Shown here: positions 27,342 to 34,839 of the stretch, one piece after another | How positions within the stretch are numbered: position 1 is the stretch's first letter | Layout of the letters: each line of letters opens with the position of its first letter | Origin: Flavobacterium denitrificans DSM 15936 | GTDB lineage: Bacteria > Bacteroidota > Bacteroidia > Flavobacteriales > Flavobacteriaceae | Direction: 5' to 3' | Assembly: GCF_000425445.1 (NCBI RefSeq) | Contig: NZ_AUDL01000017.1 | Span: 1-64,000 of the forward strand | DNA: 64,000 nt | The notes under the pieces: generated by a model | The model's database searches: none | What the model saw: only the letters and a program-made list of their open reading frames with translations | Told to the model about the DNA's origin: nothing | Made by a program: the position numbers and the translations under genes

Positions 27342-27974
27342 TTAGTGTTTCAACATATTATGCGCATAGTGAATACCAATACCGTATGAACCTCCATATT
27401 TTTTCATTAAAGTAGTTACCGGACCGTAAGTTTCTTCACGTGCCCAATCTCTTTGAAGTTCTAATAAATACTGAATTGCAGTTACTGGAATTGCGCCTGC
27501 TTGTATCATTCTCTGTACAGCGCGTTCGTGAGCCTCGCTGCTTACATCACCGCAAGCATCTGTAATTATATATACTTCGTAACCTTCTTCGATTGCAGAT
27601 AAAACGGGACCAACAATACAAACACTTGTCCATAAGCCAGCAAGAACTAATTTCTTTTTATTTTTTGCTACAATAGCCTTATAAGCGTTTTCGTCTTCCC
27701 AAGTATTCATTGTAGTTCTGTCAATGTATCCAGAAGTAGCAATTGGATAAAATTCTTCGACTTCAGGAAAAACTGGACCTGAAAAGCTTTCTTCGGCAAC
27801 TGTAGTTACAACTGTAGCTACATTGAAAATTTTTGACGCACCGGCAACAATTGCCACATTTGTACGTAATTCATGAACAGGAATATTGCTTGTTGCAAAT
27901 GCCATTTGGCCTTCAAAATCGATTAATACTAATGCGTGATTTTCTGGTGTTAATAAGTTTACTGATGGTTTCAT
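27342..27974 (-). CDS. Isochorismatase-family cysteine hydrolase (YcaC-like)
   Basis: A 210-residue cytoplasmic hydrolase. The catalytic triad candidates are Asp19 (HALVLIDFEGQMAF), the Lys in NKKKLVLAGLW (about 107), and the Cys of LWTSVCIVG (about 118), which sits at the usual place with the cis-peptide motif before it. Closest in appearance to YcaC-type hydrolases of unknown substrate. Part of the leftward cluster, 37 bases before the porin gene. Confidence 0.9.
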   Translation of the reverse strand: MKPSVNLLTPENHALVLIDFEGQMAFATSNIPVHELRTNVAIVAGASKIFNVATVVTTVAEESFSGPVFPEVEEFYPIATSGYIDRTTMNTWEDENAYKAIVAKNKKKLVLAGLWTSVCIVGPVLSAIEEGYEVYIITDACGDVSSEAHERAVQRMIQAGAIPVTAIQYLLELQRDWAREETYGPVTTLMKKYGGSYGIGIHYAHNMLKH

Positions 27975-28076
27975 ATTATTTATTTTAAGATTTATAATTA
28001 GTTAAGCCAATGGAATGCGAAACTTTTAATTGGTTATTAAAGAATAATTGGTCTTTTTAAAAGACGGTTTTAATTA

Positions 28077-28394
28077 CTAGTGCGTGGAAAGTTTTCTAAT
28101 CATTTCTGCAGAAACGGTATCGGCATAAATTCCGAAGGCACTTGTTAGAACACCTTTCAAATTGTAGATTTCAGATATAATGCCGTACACTATATCTTCA
28201 TCTCCAGGATTAGTGTCGCCTTCAAAACGGAAAAAATATTCAATTTTAAATTCCTCTGGCGACATGCTTTGTCTATTGTTATTGTAACGAATACAATTAG
28301 AATCAAGATTAAAGTTTTCTGTAAAACCTTGAGTATTCAGCCATTGTAGTGCTTCAGTAACTGTATCGAAAGAGGGTTGTTGGAAAAAACTCAT
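28077..28394 (-). CDS. Conserved small protein of unknown function
   Basis: A 105-residue cytoplasmic protein. I recognise the pattern of a small Bacteroidota family (DTVTEALQWLNTQGFTENFN LDSNCIRYNNN... then SPEEFKIEYFFRFEGDTNPG DEDIVYGI). Members are often labelled phosphoribosylpyrophosphate synthetase, but the sequence carries no PRPP-synthase motif and is far too short, so that name should not be used. No signal peptide or membrane segment. It follows the alpha/beta hydrolase after a hairpin. Confidence 0.7.
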   Translation of the reverse strand: MSFFQQPSFDTVTEALQWLNTQGFTENFNLDSNCIRYNNNRQSMSPEEFKIEYFFRFEGDTNPGDEDIVYGIISEIYNLKGVLTSAFGIYADTVSAEMIRKLSTH

Positions 28395-28408
28395 AATTTG
28401 ATAGAATT

Positions 28409-28442
28409 AAACTGCCTGTAAAACCTTCTGCAGGCAGTTTTG
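28409..28442 (-). terminator. Intra-cluster hairpin, possible partial terminator
   Basis: AAACTGCCTG and CAGGCAGTTT form a perfect ten-pair stem, 7 bases after the alpha/beta hydrolase stop on the minus strand. The T run on that strand is weak (TTTAATT), so it may lower rather than end transcription into the genes downstream. Confidence 0.65.
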
Positions 28443-28448
28443 ATTGAA

Positions 28449-29264
28449 TTATTTTATAAAAGCTAAAATATCGTTGTTGATTGTTTCTGCATTTATAGTC
28501 GGCATTCCATGTGAGAATCCTGGATATGAAATTAATTTTCCGTTTTTCAGCAATTTTGCTGATTTTGGCGCTTGATGAAACGGAACTATTTGGTCATCTT
28601 CTCCGTGTAATACAAGAACCGGAATGTCCAAACTTTTAAGATCTTCTGTGAAATCTGTTTCAGAAAAAGCTTTGATTCCTTCATAGTGTGACAAAACAGA
28701 GCCCATCATTCCTTGACGCCACCAGTTTTGCTTAATTCCTTCTTGAACGGTTTGGCCTTCGCGGTTCCATCCATAAAATGGAATTGGGAAATCATAAAAA
28801 TATTGTGATCTAGTAAAAGCTGTTCCTTTTCTGATTTCGTCAAAAACAGACAAAGGCACACCTTCGGGATTTGATTCGCTTTGCACCATAATTGGCGGTA
28901 CAGCACTTATGATAACTGCTTTTGAAATACGTCCTTTTGCGTATTTTGCAGCATAACGAATTACTTCTCCGCCTCCGGTTGAGTGCCCAACGTGTATTGC
29001 ATCTTTTAAATCTAAAGCTTCAACCAATTGTGCAATATCAGCTGCGTAAGTTTCCATGTTGTTTCCTTCAGAGCTTTGGCTCGATCTACCGTGTCCACGA
29101 CGGTCATGTGCAATAACTCTGTAACCTTTTTGAAGAAAAAACATCATTTGTGCATCCCAATCATCGCTTGATAATGGCCATCCATGATGAAAAACAATTG
29201 GCTGACCCGTTCCCCAATCTTTGTAATAAATTTGTGTTCCGTCTTTTACTGTAAATGTGCTCAT
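28449..29264 (-). CDS. Alpha/beta hydrolase (non-haem chloroperoxidase type)
   Basis: A 271-residue alpha/beta-hydrolase of the arylesterase/chloroperoxidase group. The oxyanion HGWPLSSDDW (about 27), the nucleophile GHSTGGGEVIRYAA (Ser about 96), the Asp in LHGEDDQIVPF (about 225) and the His in PGFSHGMP (about 252) are present. Cytoplasmic. It is the first gene of the leftward cluster, and its promoter (site 2) lies 113 bases upstream with the shared TTAA palindrome. True substrate unknown. Perhydrolase or esterase activity is usual for the family. Confidence 0.92.
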   Translation of the reverse strand: MSTFTVKDGTQIYYKDWGTGQPIVFHHGWPLSSDDWDAQMMFFLQKGYRVIAHDRRGHGRSSQSSEGNNMETYAADIAQLVEALDLKDAIHVGHSTGGGEVIRYAAKYAKGRISKAVIISAVPPIMVQSESNPEGVPLSVFDEIRKGTAFTRSQYFYDFPIPFYGWNREGQTVQEGIKQNWWRQGMMGSVLSHYEGIKAFSETDFTEDLKSLDIPVLVLHGEDDQIVPFHQAPKSAKLLKNGKLISYPGFSHGMPTINAETINNDILAFIK

Positions 29265-29376
29265 GATTTTTGATTTTAAGATTAATATATTTTGCTATTC
29301 TGATTTTATGTGATAATTACTTCTTGTTTTTTAACATTTTTGATACTGAATTATCAATATTGTTGAGTTTGTATTG

Positions 29377-29424
29377 CAAATTTATTACAGTGAGAAATCT
29401 GCATCGATTAACCTAGGTTAAGAA
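29377..29424 (-). promoter_or_regulatory. Promoter with TTAA palindrome, site 2
   Basis: TAAATTTG on the minus strand (29377-29384) with the perfect palindrome TTAACCTAGGTTAA (29408-29421) 23 bases upstream. The 27-base segment at 29398-29424 differs by one base from 14477-14503, and the 13 bases between it and the box are unrelated. The conservation is therefore selective, not a simple duplication of the whole promoter. Confidence 0.65.
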
Positions 29425-29897
29425 GTAAAAATCCAGCCTAAATTTTTCTTAGTACATGAAAAAAACAATTTTGATTATCAGCAGTTTTTAAATTAACATT
29501 TGAATGCCAAAGAGTAGCCAATTAATGTGCCTGAATGTATAAAGTCTTTATCAATAGGACTTTTGACGTTTTTAGGGGTCTTATTTATTTACGATATATC
29601 GTTAATTTATGAATCGAATTTGTTTTATATAGAATTTTTGACAATTCTGAAGGTAAAGTTTAGCCGAGTAGTTTTTTATATTATCGTAAGAAAAGGGACA
29701 GTTTTTGTTTTTTCTACATAAATTTAGAGAAGTTATTCTCGAATTTTTCAGTTTTTTTAATTTTGAACACGAAGTGTTAGTTGTAAACTATTTGTTGATA
29801 AGTAATTATTTGTCAATGTGTTAAAGTTTGCTTTTAAATACAATATTTTAATAATTTTAACTTCAAGTTATCATGAATTAATTTAATCATATTTGAA
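29425..29897. other. Non-coding region with ACGATATATCGT palindrome
   Basis: Part of a 630-base gap. The only clear element is ACGATATATCGT (29591-29602), also present with similar flanks at 14613-14624. A 64-codon open frame at 29527-29721 has a Phe/Ile-rich translation with no recognisable family and is not called. Confidence 0.5.
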
Positions 29898-30143
29898 ATG
29901 GGAAAAGCAATTAAACTTCAGATAAGAAAAGAACTGAACGGTCATCAGCAGCTAAATGTGATTAGATTAAAAGGCAGTTTAATTTCAAATGGCTACACTG
30001 AAATAATTCATATCAATGATTATGATGATGAATTCCATATCAATACGTTCGAAACTTCACCAAATAATGCTGATGAGGTTTTAAATTTTATCAACGTATT
30101 TATAAATCAAAAGGAACTTAATAATACAGTTAGTGTTTATTGA
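29898..30143 (+). CDS. Small protein of unknown function
   Basis: An 81-residue soluble protein (MGKAIKLQIRKELNGHQQLN ... ending NNTVSVY). The pattern of short strands and a final helix (DEVLNFINVFINQKEL) suggests a folded domain. I do not recognise a family. Support comes from an ATG after an AT-rich leader and from a terminator-like hairpin about 55 bases beyond the stop. It stands alone between the hydrolase cluster and the DUF1080 gene. Confidence 0.55.
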   Translation: MGKAIKLQIRKELNGHQQLNVIRLKGSLISNGYTEIIHINDYDDEFHINTFETSPNNADEVLNFINVFINQKELNNTVSVY

Positions 30144-30196
30144 TTAAAATTACTTTTATAATCACCATCCTCAAACGGAAACTTTTCTTATTATAT

Positions 30197-30231
30197 TCAT
30201 CAGAGCAAACGTAATCTGATGACAATCTTTT
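30197..30231 (+). terminator. Terminator of the small gene
   Basis: TCATCAGA and TCTGATGA form an eight-pair stem with a ten-base loop, then CAATC and a run of seven Ts. Confidence 0.7.
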
Positions 30232-30301
30232 TTTGTAGATTGCTGTTTCCTAATAAGCAAAATGATTTGCTTTGCGGTTTATTTTAAATAAAATTAAGAG
30301 T

Positions 30302-30979
30302 ATGAAAAAAGTTATAATTATCGCATTGTTCTTGTCATGTGCGCCAATCCTACATGCGCAAAAAGCTTTCAAACCTCTTTTTGATGGAAAAACCACAAAA
30401 GGTTGGCATTCTTATGGTAAAAAATCAGCTGGAGCTGGATGGAAAGTAGAAGATGGCGTGTTGCATTTTGATCCTGAGACAGCAAAGAATGGAGAGGGAG
30501 GGGATTTAGTAACCAATTCTGAATTTGGGAATTTTCATTTAAAATTAGATTGGAAAGTGGCTCCCAAATCCAATAGTGGCATTATATTTTATGTGAACGA
30601 AAATCCGTCAAAATATCAAAATACATACAGTACTGGTTTAGAAATGCAAGTTTTGGACAACGACGGTCATCCAGACGGTAAAATCACAAAACATCGCGCG
30701 GGCGATTTGTATGATTTGATTCAAAGCAAGTCTGAACCCGTAAAACCTGTTGGCGAATGGAATACAGCCGAAGTAATCAGTAAAAATGGAAAACTGACTT
30801 TGATTCTAAATGGCGTTGTCGTTGTAGAAACAGTGCTTTGGGATGATAATTTTAAAAAATTGATCGACGGAAGCAAATTTGTTGGATGGCCAGATTTTGG
30901 AACATTCAAAAGAGGAAAAATTGCATTGCAGGATCACGGAGATAATGTTTGGTATCGTAATATCATGATTAAAGAGTAA
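30302..30979 (+). CDS. Secreted DUF1080 (3-keto-disaccharide hydrolase-like) protein
   Basis: A 225-residue exported protein starting at MKKVIIIALFLSCAPILHAQ, a clean signal peptide. An ATG 30 bases upstream would add a charged stretch that breaks it. The mature part is one concanavalin-like DUF1080 domain (FKPLFDGKTTKGWHSYG, NFHLKLDWKVAPKSNSGIIF, GLEMQVLDNDGHPDGK, ALQDHGDNVWYRNI). Members bind or cleave keto-sugars. The catalytic status here is not known. It is followed 57 bases later by the MFS gene on the same strand, so the two may form a sugar-handling unit. Confidence 0.88.
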   Translation: MKKVIIIALFLSCAPILHAQKAFKPLFDGKTTKGWHSYGKKSAGAGWKVEDGVLHFDPETAKNGEGGDLVTNSEFGNFHLKLDWKVAPKSNSGIIFYVNENPSKYQNTYSTGLEMQVLDNDGHPDGKITKHRAGDLYDLIQSKSEPVKPVGEWNTAEVISKNGKLTLILNGVVVVETVLWDDNFKKLIDGSKFVGWPDFGTFKRGKIALQDHGDNVWYRNIMIKE

Positions 30980-31036
30980 GCGTCGTTTTAGTATTTAATA
31001 AAGATTTATCTTTGCAAAATATTAAAAAGCCATATA

Positions 31037-32224
31037 ATGCCTCCTAAGGAAAAGTCAATTTATACTGTTCAGTTTATCTTATTATGTTTGAGTTCATTGT
31101 TGTTTTCATCTAGTTTTAACATGATGATTCCTGAACTTCCAAATTATTTGAGCAGTATGGGAGGGTCTGAATATAAAGGCTTAATAATTTCACTATTCAC
31201 TTTAACGGCGGGAATATCACGCCCTTTCAGTGGCAAATTAACAGACAAATGGGGTCGCGTTCCGGTTATGGCAATTGGTTCATCTGTTTGTGTAATATGC
31301 GGTTTTCTTTATCCAGTGTTAAGTTGCGTATCGGGATTTCTTTTATTGCGATTAGTTCATGGTTTTTCAACAGGGTTCAAACCTACAGCGACTTCAGCTT
31401 ATGTTGCGGATATTATTCCGCAGAAAAGATGGGGAGAAGCGTTAGGAATGCATGGTTTGTGTTTTAGTATTGGCGGCGCACTTGGCCCCGCAGTTGGTAG
31501 CTTGATCACAAATGCATTTGGAATAAATTTCATGTTCTACTGTTCGTCCCTGCTTGCGTTTTTATCGATTATTATTGTAATGAATATGAAGGAAACATTG
31601 GCAGAGAAAGAAAAACTGCACAAGTCAATGTTCATTCTTAGTCGAAAAGATATTATTGATGTTAATGCATTGCCAGCTGGAGTTGTAACTTTCTTTTCGT
31701 ATACCGCCTTTGGACTTATACTTACTTTGATTCCAGATTGGAGCAGTCACTTGGGTGCGCAGAATAAAGGACTTTTTTTTACTGCTTTTACGGTTACGTC
31801 TGTCATGGTACGATTTGTAGCCGGAAAAGTTTCAGATCGGTATGGACGTCCAAAAGTTATTTTAGCAGGTTTATTTATCGTGGTATTGGCACTCTTTGTT
31901 ATAAGTGAAGGCAGAAATATTCAGATGTTATTAGTAGGAGCAGGAATTTACGGAATTGGTACAGGAATTTTATCGCCTGCAATTAGTGCCTGGACAATTG
32001 ATTTAAGTAGTCCCGAACATAGAGGAAAAGCAGTTGCTACTATGTATATTTCGATGGAACTTGGAATAGGAAGCGGTGCACTTTTGGGAGGAAGTTATTA
32101 TAATGATCAAATCATGCGTATTCCTCAGATTATGAAATTTGATATTTTGGTTATCCTTTTGGGAATTATATATCTAATTTACTGGGGCAGGATTGTTAAA
32201 AGAAAGCGCGAAAATTTCACTTAA
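31037..32224 (+). CDS. Major facilitator superfamily transporter
   Basis: A 395-residue inner-membrane protein with about 12 helices in two halves. The loop-2 motif SRPFSGKLTDKWGRVPVM (about 56-75) and its second-half counterpart VAGKVSDRYGRPKVILAG (about 260) are the family signature. It resembles drug/sugar efflux members of the DHA type. The solute is unknown. It is downstream of the DUF1080 gene and has a terminator 26 bases after its stop. Confidence 0.9.
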   Translation: MPPKEKSIYTVQFILLCLSSLLFSSSFNMMIPELPNYLSSMGGSEYKGLIISLFTLTAGISRPFSGKLTDKWGRVPVMAIGSSVCVICGFLYPVLSCVSGFLLLRLVHGFSTGFKPTATSAYVADIIPQKRWGEALGMHGLCFSIGGALGPAVGSLITNAFGINFMFYCSSLLAFLSIIIVMNMKETLAEKEKLHKSMFILSRKDIIDVNALPAGVVTFFSYTAFGLILTLIPDWSSHLGAQNKGLFFTAFTVTSVMVRFVAGKVSDRYGRPKVILAGLFIVVLALFVISEGRNIQMLLVGAGIYGIGTGILSPAISAWTIDLSSPEHRGKAVATMYISMELGIGSGALLGGSYYNDQIMRIPQIMKFDILVILLGIIYLIYWGRIVKRKRENFT

Positions 32225-32250
32225 AAATAGAAACAAGATTATTTTGAAGA

Positions 32251-32279
32251 GCCTGTAAATTTATTTTGCAGGCTTTCTT
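32251..32279 (+). terminator. Terminator of the MFS gene
   Basis: GCCTGTAAA pairs with TTTGCAGGC (one G-T pair) around a short T-rich loop, followed by TTTCTTG. Confidence 0.8.
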
Positions 32280-32440
32280 GTTTAAATCGATGCAATTTGA
32301 AAGATCCTATACTGTTCCTGAATTTTTTAAAAGGAAGTTTATAGTTTTTTTAATTTTGGATTAGTTTGATAAATGCGGTATTCTGAAAAAGAGCCGTATT
32401 TGTTATTTAAGAGAAAACAAAAAAAAACAGAAATATAAAA

Positions 32441-32478
32441 AGCTCCGATGATGTTTATTTAATAGACGTCATCGGAGT
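32441..32478 (-). terminator. Terminator of the PL14-like gene
   Basis: CTCCGATGATGT and ACGTCATCGGAG form a 12-pair stem (one G-T pair), with A and T runs at both ends. It lies about 40 bases beyond the stop of the minus-strand lipoprotein gene. Confidence 0.85.
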
Positions 32479-32518
32479 TTTTTGTTATTTATTTAGGGCA
32501 TTTTTTTTATGCTTATTG

Positions 32519-33319
32519 TTATAACGCATCCCAAGAAGCACTTGGATAATAGATAGAACTTGTTACTGGCGCTTTCCAATATTCTTGGCTACCACCACGG
32601 AAAGTATGAAGACTAACTGCATTTACATTTCGTTTAGAATCATTTGTCACCCAACGAATTTTCTGATTCAATATTTCTGTACCATTTACATAATATTTTA
32701 CGTATCCATCTGTATTTGATCCTGTATTTAGCTTAACCGATATTTGGCAGTTGTATGTTACGCCTTCTTGAATGTAATACTTTTTTCCAAAATCATTTCC
32801 ATACTGTCCAGGCTGGTCTTTGTAATATACATAGGGCTGAAGATAAGCACCGCTTCCTTTTGCAGTATTTGATCCATTCGGGCAATACCACATAAATCTG
32901 GCACTTCCGCCATTGCCATCCCATCCTGGATCACCACCGGTATTTTGATCACCAATTAAAATACCATAACCACATTTACCGCCTCGGCTCCAATAAAACC
33001 CAGAATTAAATTTCATTGTAAACCAAACAGTATACACACCTGTTGACCAAACGCCGTATGACGTGCATAACCCGCCAGGGCATGAAAGAGTGTTTGTCTG
33101 TAATGTAATTGTTCTGGCTCCAGCACTACCGGCTAATGCAGCAACGCTTTCTGCAGCGGCTTTTGCTGATACATCTTTAGCAGCAACATCATTATTAACG
33201 ATTTCAGACATGTCTTCGTTAGTCGCTTGAACTGCATTTGTGTCTTGTTCCTTTTCACAGGAATTAAACACCAATACTGTAATAAATAATAAACTTGTTA
33301 ATTTTAGAATTTTTTTCAT
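32519..33319 (-). CDS. Lipoprotein with PL14-like polysaccharide lyase fold
   Basis: A 266-residue lipoprotein. The signal MKKILKLTSLLFITVLVFNS ends at Cys21 followed by EKEQD, an acidic run typical of surface-exposed Bacteroidota lipoproteins. An Ala/Asp-rich linker leads to a beta-jelly-roll domain (about 75-266): YTVWFTMKFNSGFYWSRGGK, SARFMWYCPNGSN, WVTNDSKRNVNAVSLHTFRG, ending SIYYPSASWDAL. The K-F...GGK-x-G pattern and final Y-P layout recall PL14-type lyases acting on uronic-acid polymers. That assignment is by eye only. It is a single gene with its own terminator, next to but separate from the PUL. Confidence 0.65.
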   Translation of the reverse strand: MKKILKLTSLLFITVLVFNSCEKEQDTNAVQATNEDMSEIVNNDVAAKDVSAKAAAESVAALAGSAGARTITLQTNTLSCPGGLCTSYGVWSTGVYTVWFTMKFNSGFYWSRGGKCGYGILIGDQNTGGDPGWDGNGGSARFMWYCPNGSNTAKGSGAYLQPYVYYKDQPGQYGNDFGKKYYIQEGVTYNCQISVKLNTGSNTDGYVKYYVNGTEILNQKIRWVTNDSKRNVNAVSLHTFRGGSQEYWKAPVTSSIYYPSASWDAL

Positions 33320-33650
33320 TTTTAAAATTTTAAGGTTAGTAATAATTAATGGTTAGTAAATAATAGATAGTAATTGTATCATTTTGCTGAAATAGAGTGT
33401 TTTATAAATTAAAGATCAACAAAATGATAATGTAAAATTGATTAATAATAATTTGCAAGAGGAGTAATAAAGTCCGTTTTTACGTACACAAAAATCCGGA
33501 GCACTATTTTGTGGATTTTTTCTAGATCAGAAAAGACAATAAATTAATCTTAATAGTAATGAAAGTGATATAAAATGTTGATAGTCAGAATTTAATATTT
33601 TTATTTATTGATTTAGATCACGAAAATTTCTATTTAAAGAATGAAGAAGG
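33320..33650. other. Non-coding stretch between lipoprotein and PUL genes
   Basis: Part of a gap of about 400 bases. Apart from the terminator at its far end I see no gene, repeat or clear promoter. The section just before 33319 is the AT-rich leader of the lipoprotein gene. Confidence 0.5.
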
Positions 33651-33653
33651 GGC

Positions 33654-33695
33654 AAAAAAAGGAGTATGTATTTTTAAATACTTACTCCTTTTTTG
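33654..33695 (-). terminator. Terminator of the leftward PUL operon
   Basis: GGAGTATGTATTT and AAATACTTACTCC form a 13-base stem with one T-T mismatch, flanked by seven As and six Ts. It lies about 25 bases after the stop of the CBM9-PKD gene. Confidence 0.85.
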
Positions 33696-33717
33696 ATCGC
33701 TACAAATTGTTAGGTAT

Positions 33718-34800
33718 TCAATAAACTGCAACGTCCCAAACATTGGACATACGAGCTTTTCCGTCAGGTCCTTCGATGTCAAGTATCACAATATATTTTC
33801 CTGCATTTTTATATTCATGAACAGGGTTTTGTTCATTTGAACTGGTGCCATCACCAAAATCCCAATGCCATTTGGTTATCTTGCCTGTACTTTCATCTAT
33901 AAATGATACCTGTCGCTTGTTCATGTTTGTTATTTTGAAGGACCATTTTGCATCAAATGATTTTTGGTGTTTTTTCTCCAGTGGCTGTAATGTAAAAATA
34001 GTTCCAAGGCTTGAGTTGCCATACATTTTGTGGTTTTTAGATAAGTTCCAAAAACCTTTTTTTGTTTCGTCATTTACATCATCATAATCGATTACAGCCC
34101 ATGTAAGTCCAATTTTTTTATTGTCATACAAGTTGGATTCGACTGCTCTTTCAGGGCCTTCGTTTCCTGCATAATCAAATAAGGTAATCCAGAATTCTGC
34201 AATTAGTTTTCCAGGCTGACCAGGCTTAAAGTTGTATGAATAGGCTATATTTGAGTAAGGCATTTTTTTTATCCATGGTTGACTGCCCCACGCAAGCGCC
34301 CAATCTTTCCCGACCGCTGGCGTAAAAATGTGATAATTTTGTGCATGAACTCCGTGAAAATCAAAATAGCGTTGCTGCCACGAAAGGTCTTGGTTTGGAT
34401 GCAATTGATCCGTTAACGGTCCTCCGGAGAGGTCGCCATCTACTATTATTTCAAAAATGTCATTATGAAGCCCTGGCAACGAAAAATCCCAATAATCATC
34501 ATAAGCCTCGTATAAAAAGTACAGTCGGTTCAGGCCTTTTACCCAAGCTACTTTCACTTTTACATCTAAATTTTTGGGATCTGTTTTTGGATAATGCTTT
34601 GAGTCGTCCCACAATTGGTCAGTGCCTACAATATATTCTGTTGGAAATGTATCCCAGTCATCTGTATTGCCATCAATTCTCGGAATCATATTGGCTGGAA
34701 ACTGATATATTTTATAGCCTCTGTCTTCTTGTGAAAATGCCTTCGAACTTAAAAATATCAAAGCACTTAATATTAGGATGAATTTAGTTTTATATAACAT
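33718..34800 (-). CDS. Secreted CBM9-like and PKD-domain protein
   Basis: A 360-residue exported protein. A signal peptide ends at LSSKAFSQ (about 23). The large N-terminal domain is of the CBM9/sugar-binding type (PRIDGNTDDWDTFPTEYIVG, ...YEAYDDYWDFSLPGLHNDIF EIIVDGDLSGG). Residues about 285-355 form a PKD domain (KITKWHWDFGDGTSSNEQNP VHEYKNAGKY). No catalytic motif is visible, so it probably binds polysaccharide at the cell surface or helps the enzymes encoded upstream. Last gene of the GH35-GH2-GH28 operon on the minus strand. Confidence 0.85.
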   Translation of the reverse strand: MLYKTKFILILSALIFLSSKAFSQEDRGYKIYQFPANMIPRIDGNTDDWDTFPTEYIVGTDQLWDDSKHYPKTDPKNLDVKVKVAWVKGLNRLYFLYEAYDDYWDFSLPGLHNDIFEIIVDGDLSGGPLTDQLHPNQDLSWQQRYFDFHGVHAQNYHIFTPAVGKDWALAWGSQPWIKKMPYSNIAYSYNFKPGQPGKLIAEFWITLFDYAGNEGPERAVESNLYDNKKIGLTWAVIDYDDVNDETKKGFWNLSKNHKMYGNSSLGTIFTLQPLEKKHQKSFDAKWSFKITNMNKRQVSFIDESTGKITKWHWDFGDGTSSNEQNPVHEYKNAGKYIVILDIEGPDGKARMSNVWDVAVY

Positions 34801-34839
34801 GATGATTAGCTTAGATTATTGTCAATTGAAATTCTGATT

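Noticed and set aside
28077..28394. Phosphoribosylpyrophosphate synthetase
   Set aside because: A label commonly given to this small family, but none of the enzyme's motifs are present and the protein is far too short.
29527..29721. 64-codon plus-strand frame
   Set aside because: Hydrophobic random-looking translation covering the ACGATATATCGT palindrome, no coding support.
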